From contig CAYSWV010000006.1 of the NCBI GenBank assembly GCA_964434865.1, forward strand, positions 91,462 to 155,461: a stretch of DNA of 64,000 nt. Reading direction: 5' to 3'. Position 1 is the first letter of the stretch. Each line of letters begins with the position of its first letter. This DNA is from CAYSWV01 sp964434865. Its GTDB lineage: Bacteria > Cyanobacteriota > Cyanobacteriia > Thermostichales > Thermostichaceae. Positions 7,786 to 17,226 of the stretch are shown in pieces. The notes under the pieces were generated by a model, which worked only from the letters and a program-made list of their open reading frames with translations, did not search any database and was not told where the DNA came from. The position numbers were made by a program, and so were the translations under genes.

Positions 7786-10407
7786 ATGCAACCCATCAAT
7801 CCCAATCAATTTACAGAAAAAGCGTGGGAAGCCCTGGCCGCTAGCCCTTACTTAGCCAAACAGGCCCAACAACAACAAGTGGAAACTGAACACTTGTTTC
7901 AGGCCCTATTGGACCCAGATAGCCTTGCTAGCCGTATTTTTGCAAAAGCAGGTCTTGATTGGGAACAACTGAAAAGCTATGTAACCACCTACATTAGCCG
8001 TCAACCCAAGGTGTCAACTTCTGATCAAGATATGCCTTATCCTGGCAAAAGCCTCATTCAGTTATTAGAGCGCACTGACTCGATCCGACACCGGTGGAAT
8101 GATCAATTTGTTTCGGTTGAACACCTGTTACTGAGCTTTGCTCATGATGATCGTTTGGGTCGCAAGTTGTTTCAAAATTTTGGTTTAACTGAAGCTAAGC
8201 TGAGCGACATTATTCAACAAATCAGGGGACATCAAACTGTGACCGATCAAAATCCTGAAAGCAAATATGATTCTCTAGATCGCTATGGTCGAGATCTGAC
8301 TCAGCAAGCTAGAGAGGGTAAACTCGATCCGGTCATTGGTCGAGATGATGAAATTCGACGCACCATTCAAATTTTGTCACGCCGAACTAAAAACAATCCT
8401 GTCTTGATCGGTGAGCCTGGTGTTGGTAAAACGGCCATTGTAGAAGGGCTAGCTCAACGTATTCTCAAAGGCGATGTCCCCGAATCTTTGCGTGATCGAC
8501 GGATTGTTGCTCTAGACATGGGATCTCTGATTGCGGGAGCTAAGTATCGAGGTGAATTTGAAGATCGACTCAAGGCCGTTTTAAAAGAAGTAACAGCATC
8601 AGAGGGGCAAGTCATTCTCTTTATTGATGAGATTCACACGGTTGTAGGTGCCGGTGCTGTTCAGGGGGCGTTGGATGCTGGTAATCTATTAAAGCCTATG
8701 TTAGCTCGAGGTGAACTCCATTGCATTGGGGCAACGACCTTAGATGAGTATCGACAGCATATCGAAAAAGATGCAGCCCTGGAGCGCCGATTCCAACAAG
8801 TCTTTGTCGATCAACCTAGTGTGGACAACACGATTTCCATTTTGCGAGGCTTGCGGGAACGCTATGAAGTGCATCATGGTGTGCGCATTTCTGACAGTGC
8901 CCTAGTCTCGGCTGCCACCCTATCTAACCGCTACATCAATGATCGTTTTTTACCTGACAAAGCTATTGACTTAGTGGACGAGGCGGCTGCCAAACTCAAG
9001 ATGGCGATCACCTCCAAACCTGAAGCTGTTGATGAAGTTGATCACAAAATTCTGCAGCTAGAAATGGAAAAGCTCTCACTAAAAAAAGAAAAGGATGAGC
9101 TGTCTAGAGAGCGCTTAGAAAAATTGGAGAAGGAATTAGCTGACCTCAAAGAGTTACAATCAACCCTAAATGCCCAATGGCAATCTGAAAAAGCTGTCAT
9201 TGATCAGGTGCAAGACTTAAAATCTGAGATTGATCGGGTTAACATTGAAATTGAACAGGCTGAGCGAACTTACGATCTTAACCGGGCCGCTGAGCTTAAG
9301 TTTCGCACCTTGACAGATCTGCAACGTCAACTTCAAGATACGGAAGCTCGTTTATCAGAGCATCAAACCAGCGGTCGGTCCCTCCTGCGAGAAGAAGTCA
9401 CAGACGATGATATCTCTGAGATTATTTCTAAATGGACGGGCATTCCCATCACTCGCCTCCTGGCCTCTGAAAAAGAACGCCTACTCAACCTTGAAAACAC
9501 CTTAAAAGCTCGAGTAGTGGGCCAAGATACGGCTGTTCTGGCTGTAGCAGATGGGATTCAACGGTCACGAGCGGGCTTATCCGATCCTGATCGCCCTATT
9601 GCTAGCTTTATTTTCTTGGGGCCTACCGGGGTAGGTAAAACCGAGCTGGCTAAAGCGCTGGCCGCCTCTTTATTTGATAATGATCAAGCCATTATTCGGA
9701 TCGATATGTCGGAGTACATGGAAAAACATGCCGTCTCTCGATTAATCGGGGCCCCTCCAGGCTATGTTGGTTATGAAGAAGGGGGGCAACTCACAGAAGC
9801 TATTCGCCGGCGTCCCTATGCTGTGATCTTGTTTGACGAGATTGAAAAAGCGCATCCCGATGTTTTTAACTTGCTTCTGCAAATTTTAGATGAGGGTCGC
9901 TTAACAGATAGCCAGGGGCGCACCATTGATTTCAAAAACACTGTCATCATTATGACTAGCAATCTAGGATCTCAATTTATTCTGGATCTGGCTGGTGATG
10001 ATACCCAGTATGAACTCATGAGACAGCGTGTGATGGATGTCCTTCGCAATAGTTTCCGCCCTGAGTTTTTAAATCGAGTGGACGAGACAATTATCTTCCA
10101 TAGCTTAGGACACGATTACCTGCGTGAGATTGTTCGGTTGCAAGTTCAACGGTTAGAAGTGCGACTCTTAGAGCGTCAGATCTCGCTGAAGCTTTCCGAT
10201 GCAGCTTTAGACTGGGTTGCAGCCATTGGTTACGATCCTGTCTATGGAGCAAGGCCTCTGAAGCGGGCTATTCAACGTGAGTTGGAGACTCCGATTGCTA
10301 AGGCTCTGTTACGGAACGAATTTGAAAGTGGTGATACTATCTTCGTCGATGTGGTCTATGAGCGCCTCCTGTTCCAACGGCTTTCATCGGAATTATTGCC
10401 AGCTTGA
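7786..10407 (+). CDS. clpB: ClpB disaggregase (Hsp100)
   Basis: 873 residues, full family length. Parts in order: N-terminal Clp repeat domain (about 1-150); first AAA+ ring (Walker A GEPGVGKT at about 209, Walker B ILFIDEIHT); long coiled-coil M-domain (about 405-525, Lys/Glu-rich) that marks ClpB rather than ClpC or ClpA; second AAA+ ring (Walker A GPTGVGKT at about 615, Walker B VILFDEIEKAHPD); and the C-terminal D2-small domain. It threads aggregated proteins through its pore with DnaK/DnaJ. Its place directly behind a dnaJ gene fits that partnership. Cyanobacteria often carry two clpB genes; which paralogue this is cannot be told here. Confidence 0.96.
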   Translation: MQPINPNQFTEKAWEALAASPYLAKQAQQQQVETEHLFQALLDPDSLASRIFAKAGLDWEQLKSYVTTYISRQPKVSTSDQDMPYPGKSLIQLLERTDSIRHRWNDQFVSVEHLLLSFAHDDRLGRKLFQNFGLTEAKLSDIIQQIRGHQTVTDQNPESKYDSLDRYGRDLTQQAREGKLDPVIGRDDEIRRTIQILSRRTKNNPVLIGEPGVGKTAIVEGLAQRILKGDVPESLRDRRIVALDMGSLIAGAKYRGEFEDRLKAVLKEVTASEGQVILFIDEIHTVVGAGAVQGALDAGNLLKPMLARGELHCIGATTLDEYRQHIEKDAALERRFQQVFVDQPSVDNTISILRGLRERYEVHHGVRISDSALVSAATLSNRYINDRFLPDKAIDLVDEAAAKLKMAITSKPEAVDEVDHKILQLEMEKLSLKKEKDELSRERLEKLEKELADLKELQSTLNAQWQSEKAVIDQVQDLKSEIDRVNIEIEQAERTYDLNRAAELKFRTLTDLQRQLQDTEARLSEHQTSGRSLLREEVTDDDISEIISKWTGIPITRLLASEKERLLNLENTLKARVVGQDTAVLAVADGIQRSRAGLSDPDRPIASFIFLGPTGVGKTELAKALAASLFDNDQAIIRIDMSEYMEKHAVSRLIGAPPGYVGYEEGGQLTEAIRRRPYAVILFDEIEKAHPDVFNLLLQILDEGRLTDSQGRTIDFKNTVIIMTSNLGSQFILDLAGDDTQYELMRQRVMDVLRNSFRPEFLNRVDETIIFHSLGHDYLREIVRLQVQRLEVRLLERQISLKLSDAALDWVAAIGYDPVYGARPLKRAIQRELETPIAKALLRNEFESGDTIFVDVVYERLLFQRLSSELLPA

Positions 10408-10436
10408 TGCTGAGTTTAGGTTGAATCCTAAGTCGT

Positions 10437-10484
10437 GGCCTTGCTATTTTGATTGATCACCATTGATGAGTGCTCAGCAGGGCC
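10437..10484 (+). terminator. Hairpin downstream of clpB
   Basis: The arms GGCCTTGCT (10437-10445) and AGCAGGGCC (10476-10484) pair over nine positions with one wobble, around a 30-base loop. There is no T-run after it, so it may end or protect the dnaJ-clpB transcript or act in the leader of the next gene. Confidence 0.3.
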
Positions 10485-10525
10485 ATGATAGGATACCGAT
10501 GGTGCTTAAGCGTAATGGGTAATCC

Positions 10526-11818
10526 ATGTCAGATGCTATCAGTGATGCCGTACAGACTCAGTATGAGGCTTTCCCTTACCCTGTTTGGCCAGCCGAGGAG
10601 AAGCTGACAGATGCTAGTGCAGCGCTTAATTATTCATTAGCTCAATATGCTCGGACTCGTCTCTTTCAAAGTTCTACAGGTAAACGGGTTTTAATAGCAG
10701 GGTGTGGTACCGGTTTTGATCTAGTGAGTACAGCTCTGATCAATCCTGATTTAAAAGAGATTATTGGTGTTGATTTAAGTCGTCAATCTATTCAGTTAGC
10801 TCAGGCAAAAGTGGCTGACTATCAGATCAAAAATTGTCATCTATGTCAGGCTAACTTGTTAGAACCAGAGACCTTACCCACAGGTCCTTTTGACTTTATC
10901 GTCTCCTATGGTGTAATTCATCATACTGCTGATCCAGCCAAGGCCCTACGTCATCTGGCTGAGCGATTAGCACCAGAAGGTGTCATGAGCATCATGCTCT
11001 CCAATCGTTCTGGGCGGCATATGATCTATCGGATCCGACAGGCTCTGGATCTACTCAAAGTGAAGGCTTCACCTCAAGGAGAGTCAATTACCTTTGTTCA
11101 AGATCTGTTAGAGGCAGGTCAACCGAATACAGCCTTGGCAGCACACACCCAGCATCCAATGGCTAAGCACTATTATGAGCAACCTGAAAATATAGTTGAC
11201 AATTTCCTACATGCTCAGGATATTCCCTTTGACATTGCTGAAATCCCACCTTTTCTAGCTCAAGCGGGTCTGGAGTTTATTGATATTGCTCGTGAAAGTT
11301 TTCAACTTTGGAACCCAGAACTGGTCATCAGTCCGCTCCACCAGCAATTTTACGAACGCTATAATCGGCTATCTCGGATTCAGCAATTGAGTGTGTTAGA
11401 GCATCTACATCCCGGTGGGTATAGCAAGAATACCTTTTGGTGCTGTAAGCAAGGCCAGATCACCTATCCAGACGGATTTAACCCAACCTTCTTTAGTGAG
11501 TCTCAATGGCGACTGAATCCACAGTGTTTACATTCGAGCCTTAGGATTGGTAGCCAAGTTCATCCTCTAAGTTCAGTCCTTGCAAATCCAGACCTCATAA
11601 TGGCGGATGTGCCTCTAAAATTAGAATGGCAGCTGGTGCCAACACCTCAGCATGAAATAGTCTTGAGTCGATTTCAAATCCGCCATTTACTGCTGCCTCT
11701 CACCCAACAACCTCAGTCTGGAGCTGCTATTTTGGATCAATGCGATCCAAGTCTTAGATCCCATATTCTTGATCTCTTCAAAACATGGGAAGCGACTCGT
11801 ATAGTGCTTCGAACCTAA
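10526..11818 (+). CDS. SAM-dependent methyltransferase with C-terminal extension
   Basis: 430 residues. The N-terminus reads VQTQYEAFPYPVWP, a pattern seen in a family of cyanobacterial and proteobacterial methyltransferases. SAM motif I is VLIAGCGTGFDLVS at about residue 51, followed by IIGVDLSRQSIQLAQAK and a DFIVSYGVIHHTADP motif typical of Methyltransf_11/12. The roughly 200-residue C-terminal part matches no fold I can name. The substrate is unknown; protein or small-molecule methylation are both possible. It stands alone, 118 bp after clpB and 132 bp before larE. Confidence 0.8.
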   Translation: MSDAISDAVQTQYEAFPYPVWPAEEKLTDASAALNYSLAQYARTRLFQSSTGKRVLIAGCGTGFDLVSTALINPDLKEIIGVDLSRQSIQLAQAKVADYQIKNCHLCQANLLEPETLPTGPFDFIVSYGVIHHTADPAKALRHLAERLAPEGVMSIMLSNRSGRHMIYRIRQALDLLKVKASPQGESITFVQDLLEAGQPNTALAAHTQHPMAKHYYEQPENIVDNFLHAQDIPFDIAEIPPFLAQAGLEFIDIARESFQLWNPELVISPLHQQFYERYNRLSRIQQLSVLEHLHPGGYSKNTFWCCKQGQITYPDGFNPTFFSESQWRLNPQCLHSSLRIGSQVHPLSSVLANPDLIMADVPLKLEWQLVPTPQHEIVLSRFQIRHLLLPLTQQPQSGAAILDQCDPSLRSHILDLFKTWEATRIVLRT

Positions 11819-11950
11819 CCCTCTAGGTCCAGATCTTCAGCTTGGTCTCGATCAGCCAAGGCAAAATAGAGAAGTCAGGATTACCCTTGAGAGAAATGAA
11901 TTGAGGCGGATTTGTCTTTACAGTAGTTACGGCAGAGTAGGGGATGGCTA

Positions 11951-12844
11951 ATGTCTGTAGTTCAGTCCAATTCAGCAGAGCTTTCCAAGCCATTGGACCT
12001 TATCGATCCAACCTTGTTAAATGGAGCATTAGCTCAGAAGTTAAAGCAGCTCCAGCACTTTTTTAGCGGGTTGGATCAAGTTTTAGTCGCTTATTCAGGT
12101 GGGATTGACAGTACGCTAGTGGCTAAATTGGCCTATGACTGTTTGGGATCTGAGGCTTTAGCCATTACTGCTGACTCGCCATCTTTGATGCCTGAAGATC
12201 TTGATGAGGCGATCACACAAGCGGTCTTTATTGGCATTCGTCACGAAATTGTCTCCACTCATGAGCTACAAGATCCCAACTATGCCTCTAATCCTGTGAA
12301 CCGTTGTTACTTTTGTAAGCGCGAACTTCATGACACCTTGCGATCTTTAGCTCACGAGCGCGGGTATGATGGCGTCATTGATGGCCTGAATGCTGACGAT
12401 TTGCAAGATTATCGTCCAGGTGTCCAAGCTGCTCTAGAACGGGGGGTCCGCTCGCCTTTAGCTGAAGTGGGCTTGACCAAGTTAGAGGTACGGCAGCTGT
12501 CTCAAGCTCTCGGCCTACCCTGGTGGGACAAACCAGCTCAACCTTGTTTGAGTTCGCGTTTCCCTTATGGAGAGTCGATCACACCAGACAAGTTGGCTCG
12601 GGTTGCAGCTGGCGAACGTTACCTCCGATCATTGGGGTGGCGGCAAGTCCGGGTGCGGTCTCAACAAGATACTGCTCGGATTGAGCTGCCCCCGGAGCAA
12701 CTGTTGGCCTTCATGCAGTCTAGTGATCTATCCGCGCTGGTAGAGGTTTTCCGAGCAGCAGGGTTTCTCTATGTCAGTCTGGATCTAGAGGGCTACAAAA
12801 GTGGCAAACTCAATCGGGTCTTCAATCCATCTGAGGTGGAGTGA
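11951..12844 (+). CDS. larE: LarE-type ATP-dependent sulfur transferase (PP-loop)
   Basis: 297 residues. A PP-loop ATP pyrophosphatase motif YSGGIDST at about residue 49 adenylates the substrate. CYFCKRELHDTL follows at about 118. PAQPCLSSRFPYGES at about 195 contains the cysteine that in LarE family members donates its sulfur. LarE normally converts a pyridinium dicarboxylate precursor into the nickel-pincer cofactor of lactate racemase, with LarB and LarC. Neither of those, nor LarA, is in this window, so the cofactor made and its client enzyme are uncertain here. A stand-alone role in another sulfur insertion is possible. Confidence 0.85.
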   Translation: MSVVQSNSAELSKPLDLIDPTLLNGALAQKLKQLQHFFSGLDQVLVAYSGGIDSTLVAKLAYDCLGSEALAITADSPSLMPEDLDEAITQAVFIGIRHEIVSTHELQDPNYASNPVNRCYFCKRELHDTLRSLAHERGYDGVIDGLNADDLQDYRPGVQAALERGVRSPLAEVGLTKLEVRQLSQALGLPWWDKPAQPCLSSRFPYGESITPDKLARVAAGERYLRSLGWRQVRVRSQQDTARIELPPEQLLAFMQSSDLSALVEVFRAAGFLYVSLDLEGYKSGKLNRVFNPSEVE

Positions 12845-12911
12845 ACAGAACTAGACGGTTTATTTTGATCAGCTGATCGGCTATTCGTTGTTGTTTCCCT
12901 AAGCACATTAG

Positions 12912-14855
12912 ATGCTGTTTCCTCTGCTAACGCTAGCGTTGTCTACCTCAGTTGCACCCGCGGCTGACTCCGCAGTCTATGGCATGTCCAGGTCTTGGGT
13001 AGTGGCTCAAGCCCCATCGGTTCAGGCCCAGGATTTAGTCGAAGCTCAAGCCCCCACTCCAACCCCAACGTCACCGCCAGTTAGTATTGATCTGTCAACC
13101 CAAGCTTTACAGCTCCGTTCTGATCGCCAAGAGTTTAACCAAGAGACTCAGACTTTTGAAGCAGAAGGTAATGTAGAAATGAGGTTTGGGCGAACTTTAT
13201 TAAAAGCTGATCGGATGACCATTGAAATTCCGAATCGTCGAGTGGTGGCTGAAGGGAATATTCAAGTTGAGTTAGGAAATCAGCGAGTTCAAGGCGATCG
13301 GTTAGAGTACGACTTTGAGGCTGAAACAGGGTTTCTTGAACCAGCTTTTGGACAAGTGGATATCAGTAGTCTCCCTGCTGCCAGTGCTAGCTTGGGTCTC
13401 AGTAATGATCTGCTCACCGGCCCAAGCCCCCCCCAAACTGCTCAGGCTGAACCCCAGTTTTTACGATTCCAAGCTGAACAAATTACTTTTGATGCTTCAA
13501 CCTGGGAAGGCAAAAATGTTCGGGTGACCAATGATCCCTTTGATCCACCCGAGCTAGAAATTCGCAGCCCTTCGGTGCAATCTCGTCTCACTGAAGCTGG
13601 CAGTAGTCAGGTGGTCATTGCCCCAGGTCAGCTAGTCTTTGATCAAGCCTTGTTTCTGCCGTTACCCTTTAGGACCCAATTAGATTCCTTTAGCCGGTCC
13701 ACACCAGTCTCTATTTATTTCGATAACTTTGATCGGGAAGATGTCCGACGGGGTCTCATTATCCAGCCTAATTTTGAAATTATTGATCAAGCTAATGTCA
13801 GTTTTGTGATTTCACCCCAGCTCTACCCTCAGCGGCTTGCAGATGGCTTTAATGGTATTGAAGACTCGCTTGGGGTCCAGACTGAATTAACAGTCGCTTA
13901 TGATAACGGCCAAACGACTCATGTGTTTGCAGAACTGCGAGGGCTCGTCTTTGAAGAATTTTCTGATCGAGTCTTGGCTAGTGTAGAGCAAGTGATCCCC
14001 ACTGGTGATGGGGGCCGAGTATCCTATGGCTATGCCTACCGCGAACGATTTTTTAGTGGACTGTTAGGGTTTCAGGTGGTGCGTAATCGACTAGGAGCAC
14101 GGTATAGCTCACCAGTGTTGACGTTGGGCACGACTGGTATCGATTTCAGTTATCAGGTGGCTATGGATTTAATTGATGCTCTAGGACAAGATCCGATCGA
14201 TACTGACACGGCTTTAATTGAAGAAACCAGTGATCAGCAACTGCAACTGGCTCGACTCCAACTCGGAACGGCCTTGAGTCGATCATTTCCCCTCTGGCAA
14301 CCCGAGCTACTTGAGATTATGTCCCCTGATACTAGTCAGGCGGTCCCCCAATTTCGGTTTACGGCAACTCCCATCCAACAGGGTCTCTGGCTCAATACAG
14401 GTATCGGTAGCAATCAGTCTTACTACTCTAATGGTGAAACTCAAAGCTATATCTCAGGCAGCATTGGGATCGATGCAGTGTTGGGCCAATTTTTACAGGA
14501 TACTTTTGATTACACGAATCTTAACGTTACCTACTCCAATGGCTTTTTAGCAGGCGCTTCACCATTTCTTTTTGATCGAATTACTACCCGAGAGCAACTG
14601 ATCTTAGGTTTTTTACAGCAACTCTATGGTCCTGTTCGAGTAGGTGCCAAAACAACGATTGATCTAGAATCAGGAGAGCGCGTTGATACTACTTACAGTG
14701 TGGGGTACGATCGGCGTACCTATGGCATTAATTTGAAATATAACCCTGTCCAAGAAACCGGGGCTGTTGAATTCCGTGTGGATAGTTTCAACTGGAATGC
14801 TGTACCTAGTGTATTTACGGAAGTAACAGGAGGTATCGAACGTCCCACCAACTAA
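12912..14855 (+). CDS. LptD/OstA-like outer-membrane protein (DUF3769)
   Basis: 647 residues with an N-terminal hydrophobic export signal (MLFPLLTLALSTSV). Residues about 65-150 have the OstA/LptA-type beta-jellyroll pattern (FEAEGNVEMRFGRTLLKAD, RVVAEGNIQVELGNQRVQGD). The remaining about 450 residues are rich in alternating aromatic and polar strands (SYGYAYRERFFSGLLGF, GIDFSYQVAMDLID), as expected of an outer-membrane barrel. This is the arrangement of cyanobacterial DUF3769 proteins proposed as LptD equivalents, which would insert lipopolysaccharide into the outer leaflet. No other lpt gene is nearby. The barrel assignment is by pattern only. Confidence 0.75.
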   Translation: MLFPLLTLALSTSVAPAADSAVYGMSRSWVVAQAPSVQAQDLVEAQAPTPTPTSPPVSIDLSTQALQLRSDRQEFNQETQTFEAEGNVEMRFGRTLLKADRMTIEIPNRRVVAEGNIQVELGNQRVQGDRLEYDFEAETGFLEPAFGQVDISSLPAASASLGLSNDLLTGPSPPQTAQAEPQFLRFQAEQITFDASTWEGKNVRVTNDPFDPPELEIRSPSVQSRLTEAGSSQVVIAPGQLVFDQALFLPLPFRTQLDSFSRSTPVSIYFDNFDREDVRRGLIIQPNFEIIDQANVSFVISPQLYPQRLADGFNGIEDSLGVQTELTVAYDNGQTTHVFAELRGLVFEEFSDRVLASVEQVIPTGDGGRVSYGYAYRERFFSGLLGFQVVRNRLGARYSSPVLTLGTTGIDFSYQVAMDLIDALGQDPIDTDTALIEETSDQQLQLARLQLGTALSRSFPLWQPELLEIMSPDTSQAVPQFRFTATPIQQGLWLNTGIGSNQSYYSNGETQSYISGSIGIDAVLGQFLQDTFDYTNLNVTYSNGFLAGASPFLFDRITTREQLILGFLQQLYGPVRVGAKTTIDLESGERVDTTYSVGYDRRTYGINLKYNPVQETGAVEFRVDSFNWNAVPSVFTEVTGGIERPTN

Positions 14856-15118
14856 ACTGAGGCCGCTCATTGCGCATCTATCACTGAGGGTAGATGTAGC
14901 TGCTAAACTCTGCAGACAAATCCGATACCATTTTGTTATACTCTACAAGGTCTGTAATCTATGGTTGATCTACTTAACACTAGAAGCCTTACTTGCGCTC
15001 AACGTTGATTAACCGTTTAATCAAGCGTCAAATTTTTTAACACAAGGTGAGTGATCTGGAAGCTGAATATTGTCTCGAGTGGATTAAGGTTACAAACTCT
15101 AGAAGCCTTGACACACCC

Positions 15119-15160
15119 GTATCGTAGACTACTACCACTTCAGCATGATGGTGTTACTGT
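15119..15160 (+). promoter_or_regulatory. Predicted NtcA-activated promoter (GTA-N8-TAC plus TAN3T)
   Basis: GTATCGTAGACTAC at 15119-15132 matches the NtcA consensus GTA-N8-TAC exactly. After 22 bases comes TACTGT (15155-15160), a TAN3T -10 box. The 20-24 bp spacing is that of class II NtcA-activated promoters. Predicted transcription would begin near 15167, about 33 bases before the DUF1830 start at 15200. ntcA itself lies in this window. The rest of the 344-bp intergenic space (from 14856) contains a small hairpin (CATCTA/TAGATG near 14880-14900) and no gene. Confidence 0.65.
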
Positions 15161-15199
15161 GAGACTAAGGTTGAAATTAATTGTGGTTGGTGAAGATTT

Positions 15200-15481
15200 A
15201 TGCAAATGTTAGATGCAATTCCCAGCTCTTATGCTAATCAACAGATTTTATGCTGCTACGTCAATGCTACTGATTCAATTCAGGTAGCTCGAATTACAAA
15301 CATTGAAAACTGGTACTTTGAGCGGGTTGTTTTTCCAGGACAGCGTCTGATCTTTGCGGCACTACCTGAAGCAAAGCTAGAAATTCACAGTGGAATGATG
15401 GCTAGCTCTATCTTGACTGATACGATTGACTGCACTGAGCTTGAGATTCATGAATCCAAGCGCCATCCCGTAGGTGTCTAG
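15200..15481 (+). CDS. DUF1830 family protein
   Basis: 93 residues, the full length of this small, almost exclusively cyanobacterial family. Recognisable parts are ILCCYVNATDSIQVARITNI near the start and FERVVFPGQRLIFAALPEA in the middle. It has no signal peptide or membrane span and should be cytosolic. Its biochemical role is not known to me. It is monocistronic: the next gene (ubiD) converges on it. The upstream GTA-N8-TAC / TAN3T arrangement suggests activation by NtcA during nitrogen limitation, a clue to function that rests on the promoter and not on the protein. Confidence 0.8.
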   Translation: MQMLDAIPSSYANQQILCCYVNATDSIQVARITNIENWYFERVVFPGQRLIFAALPEAKLEIHSGMMASSILTDTIDCTELEIHESKRHPVGV

Positions 15482-15556
15482 ACTAGCCTGGTGGCCTGGA
15501 TACAACTCCTTGACCAACAGGTGGGAGTCAAAACTCGGCTCTGATTTCAAAAGGAT

Positions 15557-17080
15557 CTATGGGTCTGAACGGCTCATAGCGTAACCGAATAAGTTGGGGT
15601 CAATGATGGTTTGAACAATGTCTGCTAGCCCATATTCGGACCAGCGGCGATCAACTTTGGCCATTGTCTCGGGATCAGGCTTCAAAGGATTGCCCCAGGC
15701 ATGATCGGTTTCCGGGGGAATCTTAGTGGTAGCATCAATGCCCATCCGGCCACCCAGCCCTACTTTTTCACTGGCAAAATCCAAGGTGTCGAAAGGGGTT
15801 TCAGGTAGGATAAAGACGTCTCGTACTGGATCGACTTTCGAACTTATGGCCCAAACCACCTGTCTGGGGTCACGAATATTAATATCTTGATCGACAACAA
15901 TTACAAACTTAGTGTAAGTAAACTGTGGCAGGGCAGTCCAGAAGGCTAGAGCGGCTCGGCGGGCCTGTCCCGGGTAAGCCTTCTTAATGGAAAGGATAGC
16001 GGCCTTGTAGCTCAAGGCTTCCATCGGTAGGAAAAAATCAACGATCTCTGCAACCTGCTGCCGTAGGATCGGGGTATAGATGCGATTGAGAACAATGGCC
16101 AACATGGCTTCTTCTTTGGGAGGTTGTCCACTGAATGTGGTTAAGTAGATCGGTTCTTGACGATGAGTCATGCAATGAAACCGGATCAACGGTGAGTCTT
16201 CAACACCACCGTAATAGCCCATATGATCACCAAACGGGCCATCGGGTTTCATTTCACCAGGTGTAATGGTACCTTCCAGGATGAACTCGGCCTGTCCAGG
16301 GACCTCTAAATCCAACGTTTTGCACTTCGTAAGCTGGACGCCCTCACCACTGTAGAGACCTGCAAATAGCCATTCTGATAGATCCAGAGGAATAGGGGTT
16401 GCCGCCGCCATCACTAAAATCGGATCGACGCCAATAGCCACTGCAATTTCTAGAGGTTTGCCCCGTTCAGCAGCCTTGCGTAAATGACGAGCCCCGCCTC
16501 GTACGGAGAGCCAATGCACAGTCATCGTAGTGGGAGATTGAAGTTGTAGGCGATAAACTCCAACGTTAGGCGTTCCGGTCTCAATATCTTTGGTAATAAC
16601 GAGGCCCAGCGTCATAATGCGACCGGCATCTTCTGGCCAGGGACGTAATAGAGGCAATTGGGTGAGATCTAGATCAGAGTTTTGTACTACCTGCTCTTGG
16701 CACGGAGCGCCCCATAAGATGGGATTGGGTTGAGCCTTGAGCACATCAAATAACAGGAGGCCAAACTCAAGAGCTTGACTCGGACGCTTAGGTGGCTTAG
16801 GACTCTGTAGCTTACCTAATTTGGCCCCCAAGGCTTCCAGTTCTGACTGATCCTGCATCCCCATAGCCCAGCAGACCCGCTCTACCGTGCCCAAGGTATT
16901 GACCACAAGCGGAAAGGGAGATCCTTTGACATTTTCAAATAAGAGGGCTGGTCCACCACAGCTCAACATCCGATTACTGATCTCAGCCACTTCTAAATCA
17001 GGATCGACAGGCACGGATATCCGACGGAGTTGTCCACGTTGTTCTAGTAAATTAAGAAATTGACGCAAATCTCTGGCCAT
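15557..17080 (-). CDS. ubiD: UbiD-family prenylated-FMN decarboxylase
   Basis: 507 residues, standard UbiD length. The start MARDLRQFLNLLEQRGQL and the signature GPFGDHMGYYGGVEDSPL (about residue 275-292, containing the conserved catalytic-site acidic residues) identify the family. It decarboxylates an aromatic acid with prenylated FMN; in cyanobacteria the expected substrate is 4-hydroxy-3-polyprenylbenzoate on the route to plastoquinone. The flavin prenyltransferase UbiX is not in the window. It is transcribed alone, 146 bp downstream of the SpoIIE-type phosphatase on the same strand. Confidence 0.92.
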   Translation of the reverse strand: MARDLRQFLNLLEQRGQLRRISVPVDPDLEVAEISNRMLSCGGPALLFENVKGSPFPLVVNTLGTVERVCWAMGMQDQSELEALGAKLGKLQSPKPPKRPSQALEFGLLLFDVLKAQPNPILWGAPCQEQVVQNSDLDLTQLPLLRPWPEDAGRIMTLGLVITKDIETGTPNVGVYRLQLQSPTTMTVHWLSVRGGARHLRKAAERGKPLEIAVAIGVDPILVMAAATPIPLDLSEWLFAGLYSGEGVQLTKCKTLDLEVPGQAEFILEGTITPGEMKPDGPFGDHMGYYGGVEDSPLIRFHCMTHRQEPIYLTTFSGQPPKEEAMLAIVLNRIYTPILRQQVAEIVDFFLPMEALSYKAAILSIKKAYPGQARRAALAFWTALPQFTYTKFVIVVDQDINIRDPRQVVWAISSKVDPVRDVFILPETPFDTLDFASEKVGLGGRMGIDATTKIPPETDHAWGNPLKPDPETMAKVDRRWSEYGLADIVQTIIDPNLFGYAMSRSDP

Positions 17081-17226
17081 AAGAAGACTATAGAAGTACT
17101 AAATAAAGGTTAACGTTTTCTATTCTGACCTAAAAGTTGACCTAATGAGCAGATCTTCAGGAGAGCACCTCAGCGTCTCAAATGCTAGCTCTATACTTAA
17201 CTCAGTAGCTAACCTAGTGTGAAGTT

